Shown: in pieces, positions 60,626 through 64,000 of the stretch
How the letters are laid out: each line of letters starts with the position of its first letter
How positions within the stretch are numbered: the first letter of the stretch is position 1
NCBI GenBank assembly: GCA_036375715.1
Contig: DASVBS010000004.1
Location: forward strand, 1-64,000
Reading direction: 5' to 3'
From: Longimicrobiaceae bacterium
GTDB lineage: Bacteria; Gemmatimonadota; Gemmatimonadetes; Longimicrobiales; Longimicrobiaceae
Length of the DNA: 64,000 nucleotides
Notes under the pieces: model-generated
What the model saw: only the letters and a program-made list of their open reading frames with translations
What the model was told of the DNA's origin: nothing
Database searches by the model: none
Program-made: the position numbers and the translations under genes

Positions 60626-61737
60626 GGGGCCTCCCTCGCGAGCTCGCGGAGCAGTTCGTCGTCGACGGCCGTCACGCCGGCAACACGTGCGCTCGAGGTG
60701 GCCACTGGAGCGCGGGTCGGAGGCATCGACGACTCGAGCCACTCGAAAAGCAGCTCCAGGCCGCGCTGCCACGGGGTCAGCGGATGCCAATCCAGGACAC
60801 GCCGCGCCTTGCCGGTGTCGCTGATGTAGACCTTCTGGTCGCCCGGCCGGCTCGTCGCCCGGTGAATGGGCACCCTCCGACCACTGACCTGCAGCAGCCG
60901 GTCGAGCACCCGCTGGACGGAGACCGCGTTGGTCGGCCCGCCTCCGATGTTGAAGATCTCACCGGCGGTCTCGTCGATGCGGTCCATGGCGGCCAGCATC
61001 GCCCGCACCAGGTCATCGGCCCAGAGGATGTCGCGGACCTGGTGGCCGCTGCCGTAGACCGTGATCGGAGCGTCCGCGAGCAGTGAGCGGGCAAAGTGGG
61101 CCACCCAACCCTGATCCTCCGTGCCGAACTGCCGCGTCCCGTAGATGCAGCTCATGCGGAAGACCACGGTCGGAATGCCGAAGATCCGGGCGTAGTCGTG
61201 GACGTACTGGTCTGCGGAGCCCTTGGAGCAGCCGTAAGGGGAGTAGAAGTCGAGCGGTGTTTCCTCGTTGATCCCCAGACGTCCGTCGGCGTAGCAGTAG
61301 GCGTCGCCGCGTCGGGTTACCTCAACGCCCTTCAGCGCGCCGTATACCTTGTTGGTGGACGTGAAGAGCAGCGGAGGGGGCGTCGCACGCCTGCGGATCG
61401 CCTCCAGGATGTTGAAGGTGCCGAGCAGGTTGGTGTTCAAGTCCAGCGCGGGATCCTCGAGCGAGGTAGTCACCGCCACCTGCGCAGCCAGGTGGAAGAC
61501 CTGCCGCGCCATCGACACCAGTTGCCCGATCGCTTCCGCGTCGCGGATGTCCACCACCTCCAGCCGCACCAGGCGAGGGTAGCGGGACAGTAGCCACTCC
61601 GCGTTTGCGCGCACTCCGTCCCGGCTCAGGTTGTCCGCGATGACCACGGGTTCGCCGCGCGCCGCCAGGCCGTTGGCCAGGTTGGAGCCGACGAAGCCGG
61701 CGCCTCCCGTGATCAGCGTGTATTCGCCTTTCGTCAT
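60622..61737 (-). CDS. NAD-dependent sugar-nucleotide epimerase/dehydratase (CDP-paratose epimerase-like)
   Basis: The 371-residue extended SDR protein has TLITGGAGFVGSNLANGLAA (the GxxGxxG motif), FHLAAQVAVTTSLEDPALDL, the catalytic FTSTNKVYG and YSPYGCSKGSADQYVHDYAR (YxxxK), and SGHQVRDILWADDLVRAM. The pattern is closest to CDP-paratose/tyvelose 2-epimerases and similar NDP-sugar epimerases. ATG 61737 is chosen because GAGGGAGAGG lies just upstream and it starts the Rossmann fold. It begins 11 bp after the next gene's stop. The nucleotide sugar is not certain. Confidence 0.9.
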   Translation of the reverse strand: MTKGEYTLITGGAGFVGSNLANGLAARGEPVVIADNLSRDGVRANAEWLLSRYPRLVRLEVVDIRDAEAIGQLVSMARQVFHLAAQVAVTTSLEDPALDLNTNLLGTFNILEAIRRRATPPPLLFTSTNKVYGALKGVEVTRRGDAYCYADGRLGINEETPLDFYSPYGCSKGSADQYVHDYARIFGIPTVVFRMSCIYGTRQFGTEDQGWVAHFARSLLADAPITVYGSGHQVRDILWADDLVRAMLAAMDRIDETAGEIFNIGGGPTNAVSVQRVLDRLLQVSGRRVPIHRATSRPGDQKVYISDTGKARRVLDWHPLTPWQRGLELLFEWLESSMPPTRAPVATSSARVAGVTAVDDELLRELAREAP

Positions 61738-61748
61738 CTCCCTCTCCC

Positions 61749-62876
61749 TCACAGTGTAAGGCCACGTGCGGCCAGGTCGGCGACGTGCTCGCCGACGGTG
61801 TCCTCCGGCTTCTCCTGCTCATCCAGCCACTGCACCAGCTCTTGCATCCCTTCCTCGAGGCCGACGCGGGGCTCGTAGCCGAGGAGCCTGCGCGCCCTCT
61901 CGATGTCGGCGAAGCAATGCCGGATGTCTCCCACGCGGTACCGGCCGGTCACCTGCGGAGGCAGGTCGACCTCGAGCACGGCGGCAAGCGTTTCCGCGAT
62001 CTCCCGCACGGTGATGGAGCGTCCAGAGCCGATGTTGAACACCCGACCGACCGCCTGCGGGTGGTCGCCGGCGAGCAAAAGCCCCTGCACCACGTCGCCA
62101 ACCGAGACGAAATCCCGGCTCTGCAGCCCGTCCTCGTAGACCAATGCGGAATTACCGTTCAGCAGGCGCGAGCTGAAGATGGCCGCTACGCCCGTATACG
62201 GGTTCGAGAGCGACTGCCTGGGTCCGTAGATGTTGAAGAAGCGAAGCGCCGCGGCGGGGATTCCGTAGGCGGCGCCGATCTGGAGCACCAACCGCTCCTG
62301 GTCCGCTTTGTTCAGCGCATAGACCGAGGTAGGGTCGAGCTCCTTGTCCTCGTCGGTGGGGCGGGGTGAGAGGGATCTTCCAAGGGCGTCCTGCGGCTCC
62401 CACTGGTGAGCGCGTAGCTGGGCCTCCGTGCGACGCACCACTCCCGCATCCTCTCCCTCGGGGGACACGTACCGCCCTTCTCCGTAGATGGACATCGAGC
62501 TCGCCACCACGAGCCTTTCGAGCTCGAGCTTCCGATCGACGATCTCCTGAAGGAGGTAAGCCGTTCCCAGTGTGTTCGTTGCCGTATAATCGGCGATCTG
62601 GTACATTGACTGCCCCACGCCGACCGCCGCCGCGAGGTGGTAGACGACGTCCGCCCCCCGGACAACGCGCGCCACGGCATCCCGGTCGCGCATGTCACCG
62701 ATGACCAGCTCGGCGTCAGGGGAAAGCCACGGGGGAATTCGGCGTGCCGGTCCGTGAACCTGGGGATCGAGGTTGTCGAACACCGTCACGCGGTCGCCTC
62801 GCTCCACGAGTGCGTCGACCAGGTGCGATCCGACGAAACCCGCTCCGCCGGTTACGAGCACTCTGCGTTGCGTCAA
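61749..62876 (-). CDS. NAD-dependent sugar-nucleotide epimerase/dehydratase (GalE-like)
   Basis: The 375-residue extended SDR enzyme has RVLVTGGAGFVGSHLVDALV with a full GxxGxxG motif, VVYHLAAAVGVGQSMYQIAD, VASSMSIYG and the YxxxK motif in YALNKADQERLVLQ. FNIYGPRQSLSNPYTGVAAI and RDFVSVGDVVQGLLLAGDH are typical of UDP-glucose/UDP-GlcNAc 4-epimerase relatives. It is a paralog of the following epimerase and completes the sugar-nucleotide supply of the cluster. Its ATG is 21 bp from the divergent glycosidase-like gene. The exact epimerisation is undetermined. Confidence 0.92.
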   Translation of the reverse strand: MTQRRVLVTGGAGFVGSHLVDALVERGDRVTVFDNLDPQVHGPARRIPPWLSPDAELVIGDMRDRDAVARVVRGADVVYHLAAAVGVGQSMYQIADYTATNTLGTAYLLQEIVDRKLELERLVVASSMSIYGEGRYVSPEGEDAGVVRRTEAQLRAHQWEPQDALGRSLSPRPTDEDKELDPTSVYALNKADQERLVLQIGAAYGIPAAALRFFNIYGPRQSLSNPYTGVAAIFSSRLLNGNSALVYEDGLQSRDFVSVGDVVQGLLLAGDHPQAVGRVFNIGSGRSITVREIAETLAAVLEVDLPPQVTGRYRVGDIRHCFADIERARRLLGYEPRVGLEEGMQELVQWLDEQEKPEDTVGEHVADLAARGLTL

Positions 62877-62897
62877 ACCGCACCCCCGGGGTTCGCG

Positions 62898-63800
62898 TTG
62901 ATTACTTCGATCAAGATCTGGAACGAGCCCAACAACCTTTCACACTGGGACTTCCAGCTCGACCCGGACTGGGCGATCTTCGCCGAGATGGTGAAGCAGA
63001 CCCGGGACGCCCTGCGGGCGGTGGGCTGTCGCCTCCCCATTGTCCTGGGCGGTATGTCCCCGATCGACCGCGGCTTCCTGCATCGTCTGCAGGAGCACGG
63101 CGCCCTCAACTGCGTGGACATCCTGGCGGTGCACGGCTTCCCCATGGACTGGAACCTCTGGTCGCTCGAGGAATGGCCGGAACGCCTGGAGTCGATCCGT
63201 ACCGAGTTTCAAAAGCCCGTCTGGATCACCGAGACGGGCGTTTCTTCGTTTGCCAGCGAGGAGGTCGCCGCCTGGGGTCTGCGCCGGTCTCTGGAGCTGC
63301 TGCGCGGGGAGAAGGTCTACTGGTACAGCCTTCTCGATCTGGCCCCGGAGCGTGAAGCGACAACCCGTCACAAAGCGGCCGAAGGCAGCGCCTACTTCCG
63401 TCATTTCCACTTCGGGCTCCTGCGGCACGACGGTACGCCCAAGCTGGCGGTCCGTGACTTCGATCCCACGTTTGGCATCTGCCAGTGGTTCCATTTCCAG
63501 GACGAGCGCACCCTGGCAGTTGCCGCCGCTTGGCTCGAGCGACTGGGTGTACGGGTAGTGCGCACCGGCATCAGTTGGGGCGAGAGCTACCTGCCGAACG
63601 CCCGGCAATGGTTCGACACCCTCATGTCGGCGCTCGAGCCGTTCGAGGTGTGCTTGACCCTCTGTTTCACCCCACCGAGCCACGGCATCCGTCCCGACCA
63701 CACCAGCCCGCCGCGGGACGTATCGCAGTTCGCATCGTTTGCCGCGGAAATGGTTCATCGGTACGCGGCTCCTCACGCCCTCTCCGGCGTGCAGAAGTAG
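62898..63800 (+). CDS. Glycosidase-like (clan GH-A) TIM barrel with permuted order
   Basis: The protein of 300 residues is read from TTG 62898 (ITSIKIWNEPNNLSHWDFQL). WNEPNN is the acid/base Glu strand (beta-4) of clan GH-A glycosidases, and VWITETGVSSFASEEVAAWG carries the nucleophile Glu (beta-7). After beta-8 (VYWYSLLDLAP) the chain goes on to GICQWFHFQDER, VVRTGISWGESYLP and VCLTLCFTPPSHG, which look like barrel strands 1-3. The halves thus appear in reverse of the usual order and total a single barrel. It is on the + strand between minus-strand cluster genes and overlaps the methyltransferase by 28 bp. A truncated tandem gene is the alternative. Confidence 0.7.
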   Translation: MITSIKIWNEPNNLSHWDFQLDPDWAIFAEMVKQTRDALRAVGCRLPIVLGGMSPIDRGFLHRLQEHGALNCVDILAVHGFPMDWNLWSLEEWPERLESIRTEFQKPVWITETGVSSFASEEVAAWGLRRSLELLRGEKVYWYSLLDLAPEREATTRHKAAEGSAYFRHFHFGLLRHDGTPKLAVRDFDPTFGICQWFHFQDERTLAVAAAWLERLGVRVVRTGISWGESYLPNARQWFDTLMSALEPFEVCLTLCFTPPSHGIRPDHTSPPRDVSQFASFAAEMVHRYAAPHALSGVQK

Positions 63801-64000
63801 ACCTCGCCGCTCGGATGAGCTTCGATCCGTAGCCCCGCCGAGCGCAGCATCGCCTCCATCGCCGCCCGGTTCGGCACCCACCAGTTGGTAGGGTCCCCCG
63901 CGTAGCTGTGCTCCAGGAAGTACATCGACGGAAAGCCGGGATCCTCGAAGATCCTGCGCTCCGAAATGTCGTAATCGTGTTCGACCGGGAAGATCTCGGT
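63773..64000 (-). CDS. SAM-dependent methyltransferase, C-terminal part (cut by window end)
   Basis: Only the last 75 residues are in the window. They read EIFPVEHDYDISERRIFEDP, then MYFLEHSYAGDPTNWWVPN and RAAMEAMLRSAGLRIEAHPS, ending in VYFCTPERA. The N-W-W-V-P-N/S segment followed by a helix with AMLRSAG is the C-terminal signature of the methyltransferase group found in many glycosyltransferase clusters (DUF1698/CmoB-like class I fold). The SAM-binding part lies beyond 64000. It runs in the same direction as the glycan genes and converges on the glycosidase-like gene. A sugar or glycan methylation role is inference. Confidence 0.8.
   Translation of the reverse strand, partial: TEIFPVEHDYDISERRIFEDPGFPSMYFLEHSYAGDPTNWWVPNRAAMEAMLRSAGLRIEAHPSGEVYFCTPERA

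Noticed and set aside
63485..63832. Open frame of 115 codons on the + strand near the window end
   Set aside because: It overlaps the glycosidase-like gene in another frame and the methyltransferase on the other strand, with no domain.

Overview
This 64 kb window is GC-rich bacterial chromosome, densely packed with short, often 4-bp-overlapping gene junctions. Several traits occurring together point to Gemmatimonadota (inference, phylum level only): a SusC/SusD pair in a high-GC genome, monomeric isocitrate dehydrogenase, paired CBM48 (glycogen-binding) membrane proteins next to an ECF sigma factor, a DUF4382 lipoprotein, a ThuA/dehydrogenase/cupredoxin lipoprotein, and many hybrid kinases with HD-GYP output. 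A high-GC Rhodothermia-like bacterium is the main alternative. No ribosomal gene is present to settle it.

Layout. 1-3.4 kb looks accessory. A 52-nt 3' portion of a tRNA-Ser(UGA) gene (340-391) without its 5' half marks a likely integration site, followed by a frameshifted M16 peptidase remnant and small catabolic or stress genes (Dabb, alpha/beta hydrolase, DUF1801). 3.8-9.4 kb holds housekeeping and accessory enzymes (DHFR-like, sugar acetyltransferase, CynX/NimT transporter, YciI, monomeric IDH). 9.6-13.0 kb is a four-gene operon ending in a good terminator: a membrane protein with an anti-sigma-like N-terminus and an outer CBM48 domain, an outer-membrane barrel with a second CBM48, an ECF sigma factor and a secreted protein. 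13-20 kb carries a DUF4382 lipoprotein, QueC, an HD-GYP regulator, a zinc-ribbon receiver protein, a carboxylate-amine ligase, PrmA, a HIT protein and tRNA-Ala(UGC).

20-34 kb is rich in carbohydrate functions: sodium symporter-NagB-NagA operon, sulfatase, seven-heme cytochrome lipoprotein, SusC/SusD pair and heparinase II/III-type lyase. Together these would suit uptake and breakdown of a sulfated amino-sugar polymer. 34.3-37.3 kb pairs a DUF1704 (QEGLA, MATCAP-like) metallopeptidase with a glutathione-synthetase-type ATP-grasp ligase in one overlapping operon. This is the strongest candidate here for an uncharacterised two-enzyme system. 37.5-42.8 kb has a hydrolase, a PfpI-like protein, an aminotransferase, a histidine kinase and a small CxxC protein. 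43-48.6 kb is a sugar-oxidation block (ThuA/dehydrogenase/cupredoxin lipoprotein, Gfo/Idh oxidoreductase, sugar isomerase) preceded by LacI-type palindromes. 49.4-54.9 kb encodes two large hybrid kinases.

55-64 kb is a right-to-left glycan or glycoconjugate cluster: two CgeB-type glycosyltransferases, a GT4 glycosyltransferase, a Gfo/Idh oxidoreductase, a zinc-type dehydrogenase, two sugar-nucleotide epimerases and a methyltransferase cut by the window end. It also holds one oppositely oriented glycosidase-like gene whose barrel halves appear circularly permuted.

Between genes the window repeatedly carries 7-bp tandem arrays (AATTACG, GGATAAC and AGAAGCT types), several arranged as inverted pairs that could fold into long hairpins. 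One 16-unit array grades from the first type into the second.
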